A DNA stretch of 64,000 nt from Microbulbifer litoralis (GCF_023634065.1 NZ_JALKCV010000019.1:23000-86999); one strand, 5' to 3'. Shown: positions 34,425 through 43,878, numbered from the stretch's first letter. A program made the numbers and translations. Notes: generated by a model not told the origin, from the letters alone.

Positions 34425-36509
34425 TTACCAGATAACGACGCGCTCGTCTTCCGGCAGGTACATGTCGTCGCCTTCCTTCACGTCAAACGCTTTGTAGAAA
34501 GCGTCGACATTCGGCAGTACGCCCAGTACCCGGTACCTGGCCGGAGAGTGGGGATCGGTCTTCATCTTGGTGCTCAGGGCCTCGTCGCGGATCTTGCCGC
34601 GCCACACCTGGGCCCAGCCCATGAACAGGCGCTGGTTGCCGGTAAAGCCGTCGATCACCGGCGACTCCTCACCGTCCAGGGACATCTGGTAGGCCTTGTA
34701 GGCGATGCCCAGGCCGGACAGGTCGCCGATGTTTTCGCCCAGGGTCAGCTCGCCGTTGATGTGTTCGTCCGGCAGCGGTTCGAAGGCGTTGTACTGCGCC
34801 ACCAGCCTGCCGGTGAGCTGCTCGAAGTTCTCCCGGTCGGAGTCGGTCCACCAGTTGTTCAGGTAGCCCTTGCCGTCGTACTTGCTGCCCTTGTCGTCGA
34901 AACCGTGGCCGATCTCATGGCCGATCACGCCGCCGATACCGCCGTAGTTGACCGCATCGTCCGCCTCCATATTGAAGAACGGCGGTTGCAGGATCGCGGC
35001 CGGGAACACGATCTCGTTCATCGGCGGGTTGTAGTAGGCGTTCACCGTCTGCGGGTTCATGTGCCATTCGTTGCGGTTGAGCGGCTGGCCCAGCTTGCCG
35101 CGCTCGTAGTCGGTTTCAAACCGGTGCGATGCCAGCACATTGCCCACCAGGTCGTCGCCACTGACTTCCAGGGCGCTGTAGTCGCGCCACTCGTCGGGGT
35201 AGCCGATCTTGGTGGTGAAGTTGGCCAGCTTGGTCAGGGCCTCCTTCTTGGTGTCCTCGCTCATCCAGGTGAGCGACTGGATGGAGTCTTTGTAGGCGGC
35301 TTTCAGGTTGTCCACCAGTTCCACCATGCGCGCCTTGGCTTCCGGCGGGAAGTGCTTGGCCACATAGCGTTTGCCCACCAGCTCGCCGGCGGAGCCATTG
35401 ACGAATTTCACCGCGCGCTTCCAGCGCGGTTCCATTTCCTCGACGCCCTGGATCTGTGTGCCGTAGAAGTCGAACTGTGCCTGCGCCAGCTCGCCGTGCA
35501 TGTAGGGCGCCATCGAGGTCAGCAGCTTGACCTTCAGGTAGCGCTTCCAGGTGGACAGGTCGGTATCGGCGATGATCTGGTTGGCAGCGGCGAGATAATC
35601 CGGCTGGCCGGCGATCACCTCTTCGACGCCCTCCATTTTTGCCGCCGGCAGGTACTCATCCCAGTTGATGGCCGGCAGCATGGCTTCCAGCTCCGCCAGG
35701 GATTTCTTGTTGTAGGTCTTGTCCGGGTCGCGGTTGTCGACGCGGGACCACTGGGGTTCGGCGAGGCTCTCCTCCAGCTTGTAGACGGTGTCGGCCATGG
35801 CTTCGGCGCCGTCCAGGCCCGCCAGTTGCTGGATTCTGACCAGGTAGTTGCGGTAGGCCTGCTGCAGTTTCTTGCCCTTGTCGCTGTCGTCGGAGTAGTA
35901 GTCGCGGTCCGGCAGGCCCAGGCCGGATTGCCAGAAGTAGGCGATATAGGACTCCACATCCTTGGCGTCCTGGTTGATGAAGATGCCGAAGGGCGCGTCG
36001 TAGCCGATGGCGTCGGCGTAGGCGAAGTAGCGGGACAGGTCGTCGCGGTTCTCGATCGCGTCGATCTTCGCCAGTTCGCCGTCCAGGGCGGCCAGGCCGC
36101 GTTTCTCGATCTGCTTCTCGTCCATGAAGCTGTTGTACAGGGCGCCGATCTTCTCGGCATCGGCGCTGTCGGCGTGCTTGCCGGCTTCCATGATCAGGGC
36201 CTTGACCTGCTCGGTGCTGCGGTCGCGCAGCAGGTCGAAGGCGCCCCAGCGGGACTTGTCGGACGGGATTTCGGTCTCCGCCATCCAGGTGCCGTTGACG
36301 TAGCCGAAGAAGTCGTCCTGCGGGCGGACCTCGGTGTTCATGGCGCTGAGGTCGATCCCGGAGCCGAGCTCCGACTGCGCGGCGGGCTGCACCGCGGCGG
36401 CCTGGGCGGAATCGGCGGCCTGCGCGCTGGCCTGATCGGCGGGCGCCTCCGATTTGGAGCAGCCGGCCACCAGGCCGGCGATGGCGACAGAAAGCAGTAA
36501 TTTGTTCAT
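34425..36509 (-). CDS. M13-family (neprilysin-like) metallopeptidase lipoprotein
   Basis: A 694-residue lipoprotein (lipobox LVAGC, Cys17) with an Ala/Gln-rich linker to residue 45. The M13 domain has N-A-Y-Y-N-P-P-M-N-E-I-V-F-P-A, the zinc motif HEIGH at 531-535, the third ligand E592 in GENIGD, and the substrate-binding PHSPARYR near the end. The protein ends VVIW, close to the C-terminal W of neprilysins. It should cleave small peptides in the periplasm, anchored to a membrane. It is transcribed alone. Lipid attachment is inferred from the lipobox; Ser at +2 favours the outer membrane. Confidence 0.92.
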   Translation of the reverse strand: MNKLLLSVAIAGLVAGCSKSEAPADQASAQAADSAQAAAVQPAAQSELGSGIDLSAMNTEVRPQDDFFGYVNGTWMAETEIPSDKSRWGAFDLLRDRSTEQVKALIMEAGKHADSADAEKIGALYNSFMDEKQIEKRGLAALDGELAKIDAIENRDDLSRYFAYADAIGYDAPFGIFINQDAKDVESYIAYFWQSGLGLPDRDYYSDDSDKGKKLQQAYRNYLVRIQQLAGLDGAEAMADTVYKLEESLAEPQWSRVDNRDPDKTYNKKSLAELEAMLPAINWDEYLPAAKMEGVEEVIAGQPDYLAAANQIIADTDLSTWKRYLKVKLLTSMAPYMHGELAQAQFDFYGTQIQGVEEMEPRWKRAVKFVNGSAGELVGKRYVAKHFPPEAKARMVELVDNLKAAYKDSIQSLTWMSEDTKKEALTKLANFTTKIGYPDEWRDYSALEVSGDDLVGNVLASHRFETDYERGKLGQPLNRNEWHMNPQTVNAYYNPPMNEIVFPAAILQPPFFNMEADDAVNYGGIGGVIGHEIGHGFDDKGSKYDGKGYLNNWWTDSDRENFEQLTGRLVAQYNAFEPLPDEHINGELTLGENIGDLSGLGIAYKAYQMSLDGEESPVIDGFTGNQRLFMGWAQVWRGKIRDEALSTKMKTDPHSPARYRVLGVLPNVDAFYKAFDVKEGDDMYLPEDERVVIW

Positions 36510-36664
36510 TTCGGGCCTTTATCTCGAAGTTTTAGGCGGAATATTCCCGTCGGATATTACGTCGCGGGAGTGCGGGCGGGCAACCTGGCCTGCGGTGGGG
36601 GGCCGGCGATGGTCGGTCAGTGGGGAAATGCAGATGAATGCTGCGGGTCGGGGGGCAGGTGAAA

Positions 36665-36685
36665 AGCCCCGCGCGGGGCGGGGCT
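36665..36685 (-). terminator. Terminator of the TonB_C fusion gene
   Basis: On the minus strand AGCCCCGC, 5-nt loop, GCGGGGCT, then TTTT. It lies 20 bp after the stop codon of the upstream minus-strand gene. Confidence 0.75.
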
Positions 36686-36705
36686 CTCAGTCAGTATGCG
36701 CCGGG

Positions 36706-37890
36706 TCAGTCCGACAGGCGGAAAGTGATGGGTACCGTGAACTGGAAGTCTTCCTTGATCAGCTGCCGCGGCGCCGACGGGAAGGGGCTGGCGTCCTCCA
36801 CGGCTTCGCGGGCCGCGCGGTTCAGGGTGGCGTAGCGGGAATCCTGTACCGTCTGGATGTCCCGCACCTTGCCCTGCCGGTCGATGGTCACGTTCAGGCG
36901 CACGCTGCCCTCCTGGCCGCGCTCCTGGGCGCGCTGCGGATAGCGGATGTAGCCGTAGGTGTGGCGCAGCAGCTGCGAGTGGTAGAGCTGGCGCGCCAGG
37001 ATCAGGTCGGCGGTCAGGGGGGCTTCCTCCTCTTCCTCCTCCTCTTCTACCTCCTGCGGTGGCGGGGTGCGCTTGGCGACGGTTTTGGCCGGCTCGGGCT
37101 TGGGCTTGCTCGGTTTGGGCGCGACCTTCTTCGCCGCGGCAGCCGGCTTGTCCAGCGAGGCCAGGGTCGGCGGTGGCACCGCGGCGCCGGCCAGTTCCGG
37201 CTTCTCGACCTCCGGCTTGTCCACATCGGGCTTGGCGGCGGCGGTCTCTTCCTTCGCCGGTTCTTCGTCGGCCTCGTCGGAGCGGGCCTCGATCTGGTCG
37301 CTCACCTGGGCGATGCGCTCGGCGCTCGGCTCCAGGGTTTCGTAGCGGCCCAGCATGGAGGAACTGACATCGCCGTTGGCCAGCAGGCCGTCGCGGTAAT
37401 CTGACGACGGCGGTACCGGGCCGATCCAGGCGCGCAACAGGGTATTGAAGAATTCGCGGTCCTCTACCTGGCCCAGCGGAATACCGTTCAGGGCGACGCT
37501 GGTGGTGCCGGTGTCCGCGGCGAAGGCGACGCTCAGGTGATCGCCGCGGTAAAAGCGGCCACCGAACAGGTTGGCGAAGGTCACCATGTTGTCGGCCTGC
37601 CGGGTGAGCAGGTCGCCGGAGTTGTTGATGGCGATGCCTTCCATCCACTGGTTGCGGAAGCGGCGTGCGGAAAGGCTGTCGGCAAGGATGCGCACTTCGA
37701 GGCGGCGCGGTGTATTGTTGTCGAGCAGGGCGTTGGAATTGTCTGTGAGGTTTTCGGAATAGACCGCAGCGATGTAACGGTCCTTGTTGAATTGTTGTTC
37801 GACGGCGAGTCCGTTCAACAACGGCGCAGCCTGAACGGACAACGCCGTCGCAAACGCCAAGAGAGCGGTGACGAGTTTTATCGGTTTCAT
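36706..37890 (-). CDS. Chalcone-isomerase-like protein fused to a TonB C-terminal domain
   Basis: A 394-residue exported protein. The ATG at 37890 is chosen because it opens a signal peptide (cleavage near SVQA, residue 21). Residues 22-170 resemble bacterial chalcone-isomerase-like proteins: LNGLAVEQQFNKDRYIAAVY in part, S-A-R-R-F-R-N-Q-W, then F-F-N-T-L-L-R-A-W-I-G-P-V-P-P-S. A linker of about 140 residues is rich in Pro, Lys and Glu, including a run of eight Glu. Residues 315-394 are TonB_C (YPQRAQERGQEGSVRLNVTI in part). The usual N-terminal TonB membrane anchor is absent, so conventional energy coupling by ExbBD is doubtful. Confidence 0.8.
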   Translation of the reverse strand: MKPIKLVTALLAFATALSVQAAPLLNGLAVEQQFNKDRYIAAVYSENLTDNSNALLDNNTPRRLEVRILADSLSARRFRNQWMEGIAINNSGDLLTRQADNMVTFANLFGGRFYRGDHLSVAFAADTGTTSVALNGIPLGQVEDREFFNTLLRAWIGPVPPSSDYRDGLLANGDVSSSMLGRYETLEPSAERIAQVSDQIEARSDEADEEPAKEETAAAKPDVDKPEVEKPELAGAAVPPPTLASLDKPAAAAKKVAPKPSKPKPEPAKTVAKRTPPPQEVEEEEEEEEAPLTADLILARQLYHSQLLRHTYGYIRYPQRAQERGQEGSVRLNVTIDRQGKVRDIQTVQDSRYATLNRAAREAVEDASPFPSAPRQLIKEDFQFTVPITFRLSD

Positions 37891-38239
37891 TGTTCTGCGG
37901 TATCTTTGTTTCCGGATGGGGTGGATCCGGCGGATAAGACTTTGGCGCCCCCCTCCCCCGAGGTGCGCCGGCCAGATTAATTTTGCTTTTGGCACTATGG
38001 GCCAAATTAATCTGGACTCTGCCTAACTCTACTGTAACTGGAATGGAGTTCAACCCTGAAACAGGTAGAATGTCTCGTTTTATCGAATATGAATCCCGAT
38101 GGGGAAGACAGGGATCACCCTGTCGATAAAATGCACTGGTTTGGTACTGCCTGGGCTGTTTCCATTATCATCTCTGCTCTGCCTCGCCAGTGGTGCCACC
38201 CCCGGGGCAGGTCAAATTCTCATAACTGTTAAGTATCGG
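37891..38239. promoter_or_regulatory. Divergent region with a 12-bp inverted repeat
   Basis: A 349-bp region between two divergent genes. It contains CCAGATTAATTT (37972-37983) and its exact complement AAATTAATCTGG (38004-38015), with an inner TTTGGC/GCCAAA pair. This could be an operator or the leader hairpin of either gene. Frames running into the plus-strand gene lack coding character. No clear -35/-10 pair is evident. Confidence 0.5.
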
Positions 38240-38950
38240 ATGGATATCAAACCTCTCAGCGATTATCCGCGGGACGCCGTGGATCGCCTCTTAAATGTCA
38301 TTCATCTATTTCGTGATATTCGCGCAACCAGTGAATGGCAGTACGACGTGTTGTTGAAGCGCTCGCGGCTGGTCAGCCTGCAAGCGGGTGAGCAATTATT
38401 GAACGCGGGGGACGTGGATCAGTGGGTCTACTTCCTGCTGCGGGGCGAGCTGCATGTGCAGATGGATGCCGAAGCGAGTACATCGGCCCCCATCGCCGAC
38501 CGGCCCCTGGCGGTGATCCGCCCGGGAGAGCTGTTCGGCGACCTGTCGATGCTGTTGGCGGAGCCGCGCAGTGCCACCGTTGTGGCCAGCTCCGGCAGCC
38601 GCGATACCCAGGTACTGGGCGTGGACTGCACCCTGTTCAGCGACCTGGATGACTTTTCCCTGCTGCACCTGCCCACAAAACTGGTGTTCTACCGCAACAT
38701 GGTCCACTCGCTGCGCTGGAAACTGGAGGTCTACCGCTCCAAATACCCGCAGCACCAACTGGCGGACAGCCACCGCAAACTGAAACTCTACACCGGTCCC
38801 AAGAACTGCCGCGGTGAGCTGGTGGCGCTGTCGGAGCAGGCCCGGGACCTGGCGCGCATCCTGCTGAGCTGGAATGCCGAGTTCGGCAGCGGCGAACTGA
38901 TGGACGACGAATCGGATATGTCGGATTTCCTCGAGTCCATGTTGTCCTGA
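38240..38950 (+). CDS. Cyclic-nucleotide-binding-domain protein without DNA-binding domain
   Basis: A 236-residue cytoplasmic protein starting at MDIKPLSDYPRD. Residues 45-155 form a cNMP-binding beta-roll, with the phosphate-binding cassette as G-E-L-F-G-D-L-S-M-L-L-A-E-P-R-S-A-T-V, keeping the key Arg but with Asp where Glu is usual. The C-terminal 70 residues are helical and do not show a Crp-type helix-turn-helix. The protein ends in an acidic D-D-E-S-D-M-S-D-F-L-E-S-M. It may be a stand-alone nucleotide sensor. It sits alone between a divergent gene and MITE copy 2. Partner unknown. Confidence 0.7.
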   Translation: MDIKPLSDYPRDAVDRLLNVIHLFRDIRATSEWQYDVLLKRSRLVSLQAGEQLLNAGDVDQWVYFLLRGELHVQMDAEASTSAPIADRPLAVIRPGELFGDLSMLLAEPRSATVVASSGSRDTQVLGVDCTLFSDLDDFSLLHLPTKLVFYRNMVHSLRWKLEVYRSKYPQHQLADSHRKLKLYTGPKNCRGELVALSEQARDLARILLSWNAEFGSGELMDDESDMSDFLESMLS

Positions 38951-39028
38951 TTTTTTTGAACAGGCGGGCCGGCAGGAATGCCGGAACGCCGCCATCCCTC
39001 CCGGCGCCAGGTCGAAAGTCGTTCGTCT

Positions 39029-39192
39029 CTAGTGGTCCATGCGGAAAGTTGTGTAACTGTTCGCGTCGCCAAAGCGTCCAGCTCTGCGTTGAGAAAGCTT
39101 GAAATAGAACCACTATTCCTGCGCTTTCTCGCCTTGATCTGAACACTTTGGCTGTGCTCCTTAGTCACCAAACTTTCCGCATGGACCACTAG
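39029..39192. mobile_element. MITE-like element, copy 2 (164 bp)
   Basis: Same sequence and orientation as 4130-4294, lacking one G. Terminal inverted repeats begin CTAGTGGTCCATGCGGAAAG. It is inserted 79 bp downstream of the cyclic-nucleotide-binding gene. A minus-strand reading frame within both copies is a by-product of the repeat, not a gene. Confidence 0.85.
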
Positions 39193-39265
39193 CGGTGCGA
39201 ATCGCCCGGCCGCTGTCATCCTGGCGCAATCCCGTTATTTGAAAATTGCCCCCGCCCTGCAACAC

Positions 39266-39280
39266 TTGTGAATTTCACAA
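39266..39280. promoter_or_regulatory. Palindrome upstream of RND efflux operon
   Basis: TTGTGAATTTCACAA, a perfect 7-1-7 palindrome about 110 bp before the adaptor start. It could be an operator for a local repressor (TetR or MarR type). The half-sites recall CRP, but the 3-bp spacing is too short. Confidence 0.45.
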
Positions 39281-39390
39281 TCCGGTAGTGAATGGGCCTG
39301 CGCCGGGGTGTGCACTGCAGCTAAAATTCCCCCCTCGCCGGCATACGCCCCCGGCATTGCCCTCCACAAAATGCAGAGGTTCTGACCCGC

Positions 39391-40569
39391 ATGAATGTTT
39401 TCGCATCCCTGTGGCGGCAGCGCAATTATCGCGTGGCCACCATTGTTGCCCTGTTGGCCCTGGCCTGGCTGGCCAGCGGCCTGTTGATTGCCCCACCGGA
39501 CCCGGAGGAAGCGGCGCCGGCGGCCGATAGCGATTCCGGCGACGAGACCCTGCGGGTGCGCGCCCGCACCATTGAGGCCAGCCCCTATACCCGCCGCGCG
39601 CTGGTCAATGCCCACACCGAGGCCAACCGCAGCGTGCGCCTGCGGGCGGAGCAGGATGGCGCCATCGTCGCGCTGCCAGTGGCCGAGGGCCGGGCCGTGC
39701 GCGAGGGCGATGTGATCTGCGAAATCGACGCCGAGGACCGCCCCGAGCAACTGGAGCGGGCCCGCGCGGCGCTGCACAAGGCGGAACTGGATTACGAGGG
39801 CAGCCAGCGCCTGAAGAGCAGGGGCCTGCAGTCGGACACCGCCATGGCGGAACGGGAGCTGGCCCTGGCCGACGCCCGCGCGGAATTCAAGCGCGCCCGG
39901 GTGGCGGTGGAAAAGCTCAGGATCCGCGCGCCCTTCGATGGCGTGGTCAACCGCCGCCACGTGGAGCTGGGGGATTTCATTCGCCGCGGCGAAGAGTGCG
40001 CGACGTTGCTGGACCTGGATCCGCTGCTGGTGGTGGGCGAGGTCTCGGAGACCCGCGTGGGCAGGTTGACCCTCGGCGGCCCCGCCAGCGCCGAGTTGCA
40101 ACAGGGACAGCGGGTGACCGGCAGCCTGCGCTATATCAGCCAGCAGGCCAGCGATACCACCCGCGCCTATCGGGTGGAAGTGGCGGTGGACAACCCGCGC
40201 GGTGAACTGCGCGCTGGTATCAGCGGCCGCCTGGCGCTGCTCACCGGCGAGGTGATGGCACACCGGATCAACTCCTCGCTGCTGACGCTGGACGACCGCG
40301 GCGAACTGGGTGTGCGCATCCTCGATGGCGACAACCGCGTGCAGTTTGCCAATGTGGCACTGATTGGCGACGGCGATGCCGGCGTCTGGGTCAGCGGCCT
40401 GCCGCAGAAGGTCAGGCTGATTACCGTGGGGCAGGAGTATGTCACCGCCGGCGACATCGTGGCGGTGGAAATGGAGCGCCGCGGGCCCGGCCTGCCGGCG
40501 CCGGACGATGCAGCGGCGCAGCCGGCGCTGGAAAAGGTGCGGCTGCCCGGCGAGGACGGTGTGCAATGA
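39391..40569 (+). CDS. RND efflux periplasmic adaptor (membrane fusion protein)
   Basis: A 392-residue protein with an N-terminal membrane anchor (residues 15-32) and a HlyD/AcrA-type fold: lipoyl half-motifs around A-E-Q-D-G-A-I-V-A-L-P-V-A-E-G and I-R-A-P-F-D-G-V-V-N-R-R, separated by a short alpha-hairpin (residues 115-155), then beta-barrel and membrane-proximal domains. It links the inner-membrane pump to an outer-membrane TolC-type channel, which is not encoded here. The stop overlaps the start of the permease by 4 bp (ATGA). Pumped substrates are unknown. Confidence 0.88.
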   Translation: MNVFASLWRQRNYRVATIVALLALAWLASGLLIAPPDPEEAAPAADSDSGDETLRVRARTIEASPYTRRALVNAHTEANRSVRLRAEQDGAIVALPVAEGRAVREGDVICEIDAEDRPEQLERARAALHKAELDYEGSQRLKSRGLQSDTAMAERELALADARAEFKRARVAVEKLRIRAPFDGVVNRRHVELGDFIRRGEECATLLDLDPLLVVGEVSETRVGRLTLGGPASAELQQGQRVTGSLRYISQQASDTTRAYRVEVAVDNPRGELRAGISGRLALLTGEVMAHRINSSLLTLDDRGELGVRILDGDNRVQFANVALIGDGDAGVWVSGLPQKVRLITVGQEYVTAGDIVAVEMERRGPGLPAPDDAAAQPALEKVRLPGEDGVQ

Positions 40570-43500
40570 AACTGCTCGACAGCGCAATCAATCGCTCGCG
40601 CAGCACCATCAGTCTGATGGTGCTGGTGCTGCTGATCGGCCTGGCGGCGCGCGCCGGCATGACGGTGGAGTCCAGCCCCGAGGTCAACCCGCCGTTCGTG
40701 ATCGTGCAGGTGACACACGAGGGGATTTCGCCGGAGGACGGTGTGCGCCTGCTGGTGCGGCCGCTGGAACAGGAGGTGCGCGCCATCGAGGGCGTGGAAG
40801 AGGTGATCTCCACCGCGCGCGAGTCGCTGGTCTACCTGGTGATCGAGTTCGATTCCGCCATGGCTATCGACGACGCGCTGGACGAAGTGCGCAACGCCGT
40901 CGATCGCGCCAGGGCGGAGCTGCCGCAGGATGCAGATGAGCCGGTCGTCGAGGAGGCCTCGGCGCAGCCGTTCCCCGCCATTGTCGTGACCCTGGCCGGC
41001 GAGCGGGTGAGCGAGCGGGTGCTGCTGCACAGCGCGCGCCACCTGAAGCGCAAGATCGAAAACCTGGGCCAGGTGTTGTCCGCCGACCTGAACGGCAACC
41101 GCGAGGAGGTGGTGGAGGCCACCATCGAGCCGGTGCGCCTGGAACACTACGGCGTCACCAGCGGGGAACTGATCCGCGCGGTACTGAACAACAACCTGCT
41201 GATCCCGGCCGGCGAACTGGACACCAGTCGCGGCCGCTTCTCGGTCAAGGTGCCGGGGCTGATCGAAACGGCGCAGGATGTCTACACGATTCCGCTGAAA
41301 AGTTCCGACACCGGTGTCGTCACGCTCGGCGATGTCACCGATATCCGCCGCACCTTCAAGGATGCCTCCAGTTACACCAGCGTCAACGGCCGCCCGGCGC
41401 TGGCGATCAATGTGGAAAAGCGCAGCGACGCCAGCTCGGTGGAGCTGGCCGACGCGGTGCGCGCGATTGTCGACGCCGAGCGACCCGCGCTGCCGCGTGG
41501 CGTCGAGATCAATTACGTCTTCGACCAGTCGGATTTCGCGCGGGACATGGTCAGCGAAATGCAGGGCAATATCCTCACGGCGATGCTGCTGGTGATGGTG
41601 ATCGTGGTGGCGGCTCTGGGTTTCCGCTCCGGCATGCTGGTGGGCCTGGGGATTCCGTTCTCGCTGCTGTTCGGTTCCATCATCACCTGGTACCTGGGCT
41701 ATTCGTTCAACTTCATGGTGATGTTCGGCATGCTGCTGGCGCTGGGTATGTTGATCGACGGCTCCATCGTGATCACCGAGTACGCCGACCGCAAAATGGC
41801 CGAGGGACTGTCCGCGCGGGTCGCCTACCTGCTGTCCGTGCGGCGCATGTTCTGGCCGGTGGTGGCTTCCACCGGCACCACCCTGGCCGCCTTCCTGCCG
41901 ATCATGTTCTGGCCCGGGGTCGTGGGCGAATTCATGCGCTACCTGCCGGTAACGGTTTTCTCCGTGCTGGCCGGCTCGCTGCTTTACGCCCTGTTTTTCG
42001 CCCCGGTGCTGGGGGCGCTGTTCGGCAAGGGCGCCCTGGACTTGTCCACGCGCCAGTACCTGAAGCAGCTGGAGGCGGGCCGGCCCACGGGGCTGGGAGG
42101 CATTACCGGATACTACGCGCGCCTGCTGGAAGCCGTTGTACACCGGCCGCTGACATCGTTTGCGATCACCGTGGCGATATTGGTGGGCATCTTCATCGGC
42201 TTCGGCCGCTTCGGTGCCGGCGTCGAGTTTTTCACCGAAACCGAAGAGCAGTACGGCAACGTCGAGATCCGCGCGCAGGGCAACCTGTCGGTCGCGGAGA
42301 AAAAGGCGCTGGTGCGGGAAGTGGAGAAAGTGGTGCTGGCAGTGCCGGAAGTGCGCGTCGGCTACACCGCCATCGGTTCCGGCGGCCTGTCCGGCAACAG
42401 CGACCGGGCGCCGGACCAGATTGCCAATATGCTGGTGGAACTGTTGCCGGCCCGGCAGCGCGAGCGCAAGAGCCGGGAGATCTTTGCCGATATCCGCGCG
42501 CGCACCGCGGACTTCGCCGGTATCAAGGTCAGCGCCAATGTATTCGAGGGCGGCCCGCCAGTGGGCAAGGATATCGTGCTGGAGATGCGCGCGCAGGATT
42601 ACGACACCCTGCTGGCGGAAACCTGGCGCCTGCAGCGGGCGTTGGAAAACGAATTCGACGGGTTGCGGGATATCGTCAATACGGCACCGCTGCCCGGCAT
42701 CCAGTGGAAAGTGCAGGTGGACCGCGCCAAGGCCGCACTCTACGGCGCCGACCTGACCGAAGTCGGGCGCGCCGTCCAGCTGGTGACCAACGGTGTGCTG
42801 ATGGCCGAGTACCGCCCGGACGATACCGATGAGGAAGTGGATATCCGCATTCGCTACCCGGAGCGGGTGCGCGGTATCACCGCGCTGGACCAGCTCAAGG
42901 TCAATACCGCCCGGGGCGCCGTGCCGGTGGGCAGTTTTGTCAGCACCGAGGCCAGGCCCAGGGTGGACAAGATCGAACGCATCGACGGCGTCACCCGCAT
43001 GCAGGTCAAGGCCGATGTGGAGGAGGGCGTACTGGCTGACGACAAGGTGCGCGAGATCCGCGCCTGGCTGGAGAAAAATCCGGTGGCCGGCGGTGTGGAG
43101 CTGCTGTTCCGCGGTGCCGACGAGGAGCAGAACGAATCGCTGAGTTTTCTCGGTGTGGCCTTCCTGCTGTCGCTGTTCCTGATGTTCATCCTGCTGGTAA
43201 CCCAGTTCAACAGCTTCTACCAGTCGCTGCTGATCCTCTCCTCGGTGGTGATGTCGACGCTCGGTGTGATGCTGGGGCTGCTGCTGACCCAGAGTACTTT
43301 CAGCGTGATCATGACCGGTGTGGGAATAGTGGCGCTGGCCGGCATCGTGGTGAACAACAATATCGTGTTGATCGATACCTACAACTACGTGCGAACGAGC
43401 GAGCCGGAACTCACCCGCGCAGCGGCGGCGGTAAAGGCGGCGGCACAACGCCTGCGGCCGGTGTTCCTGACCACCGCCACCACCATTCTCGGCCTGCTGC

Positions 43501-43733
43501 CGCTGGCGTTGGGGGTGAGCGTGGATATGGTCGGGCGCAATGTCGTGGTCGGCGGCGTGATCGCCTCTTTCTGGGTCAAGCTCGCCAGCGCCATCGTCTA
43601 CGGCCTGACATTTTCCACGCTGCTGACCCTGATCGTGACCCCGGTGATGCTGGTGCTGCCGGCGCGGCTGCGGGAGCTGCCGTCCGCACTTATGCCGCCG
43701 CGCGTGCGCGGTGCGCAGTGGGGCGAGGACTGA
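40566..43733 (+). CDS. RND efflux permease, HAE1-like
   Basis: A 1055-residue resistance-nodulation-division transporter with twelve predicted helices and two large periplasmic loops. TM4 has LGMLIDGSIVITEYADR: the proton-relay Asp is kept, while the second Asp of the usual DD pair is Gly. Repeat-two helices (FILLVTQFNSFYQSLLILSS in part; GIVALAGIVVNNNIVLID in part) are complete. It exports drugs, lipids or metabolites by proton antiport together with the adaptor that precedes it. CCTGTC/GACAGG at 43777-43796 followed by TATTTT is a plausible terminator. Substrate unknown. Confidence 0.9.
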   Translation: MKLLDSAINRSRSTISLMVLVLLIGLAARAGMTVESSPEVNPPFVIVQVTHEGISPEDGVRLLVRPLEQEVRAIEGVEEVISTARESLVYLVIEFDSAMAIDDALDEVRNAVDRARAELPQDADEPVVEEASAQPFPAIVVTLAGERVSERVLLHSARHLKRKIENLGQVLSADLNGNREEVVEATIEPVRLEHYGVTSGELIRAVLNNNLLIPAGELDTSRGRFSVKVPGLIETAQDVYTIPLKSSDTGVVTLGDVTDIRRTFKDASSYTSVNGRPALAINVEKRSDASSVELADAVRAIVDAERPALPRGVEINYVFDQSDFARDMVSEMQGNILTAMLLVMVIVVAALGFRSGMLVGLGIPFSLLFGSIITWYLGYSFNFMVMFGMLLALGMLIDGSIVITEYADRKMAEGLSARVAYLLSVRRMFWPVVASTGTTLAAFLPIMFWPGVVGEFMRYLPVTVFSVLAGSLLYALFFAPVLGALFGKGALDLSTRQYLKQLEAGRPTGLGGITGYYARLLEAVVHRPLTSFAITVAILVGIFIGFGRFGAGVEFFTETEEQYGNVEIRAQGNLSVAEKKALVREVEKVVLAVPEVRVGYTAIGSGGLSGNSDRAPDQIANMLVELLPARQRERKSREIFADIRARTADFAGIKVSANVFEGGPPVGKDIVLEMRAQDYDTLLAETWRLQRALENEFDGLRDIVNTAPLPGIQWKVQVDRAKAALYGADLTEVGRAVQLVTNGVLMAEYRPDDTDEEVDIRIRYPERVRGITALDQLKVNTARGAVPVGSFVSTEARPRVDKIERIDGVTRMQVKADVEEGVLADDKVREIRAWLEKNPVAGGVELLFRGADEEQNESLSFLGVAFLLSLFLMFILLVTQFNSFYQSLLILSSVVMSTLGVMLGLLLTQSTFSVIMTGVGIVALAGIVVNNNIVLIDTYNYVRTSEPELTRAAAAVKAAAQRLRPVFLTTATTILGLLPLALGVSVDMVGRNVVVGGVIASFWVKLASAIVYGLTFSTLLTLIVTPVMLVLPARLRELPSALMPPRVRGAQWGED

Positions 43734-43776
43734 GTTCCACTGGCAGCCTTTTGTCTTATGGTGCCCGCCCGTGATG

Positions 43777-43796
43777 CCTGTCTCATTTGCGACAGG
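43777..43796 (+). terminator. Probable terminator of the RND operon
   Basis: CCTGTC and GACAGG arms with an 8-nt loop, followed by TATTTT, 44 bp after the permease stop codon. Confidence 0.55.
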
Positions 43797-43878
43797 TATT
43801 TTGTCACGCTAATTGAATTCTCTTCGGACGCTGACTCTAATGGCCCCGCCTTTATTTTGCACTTGGGGGAAAAATCGA

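Noticed and set aside
39266..39280. CRP site upstream of the RND operon
   Set aside because: The half-sites TGTGA/TCACA are only 3 bp apart instead of 6, so a different regulator is more likely.
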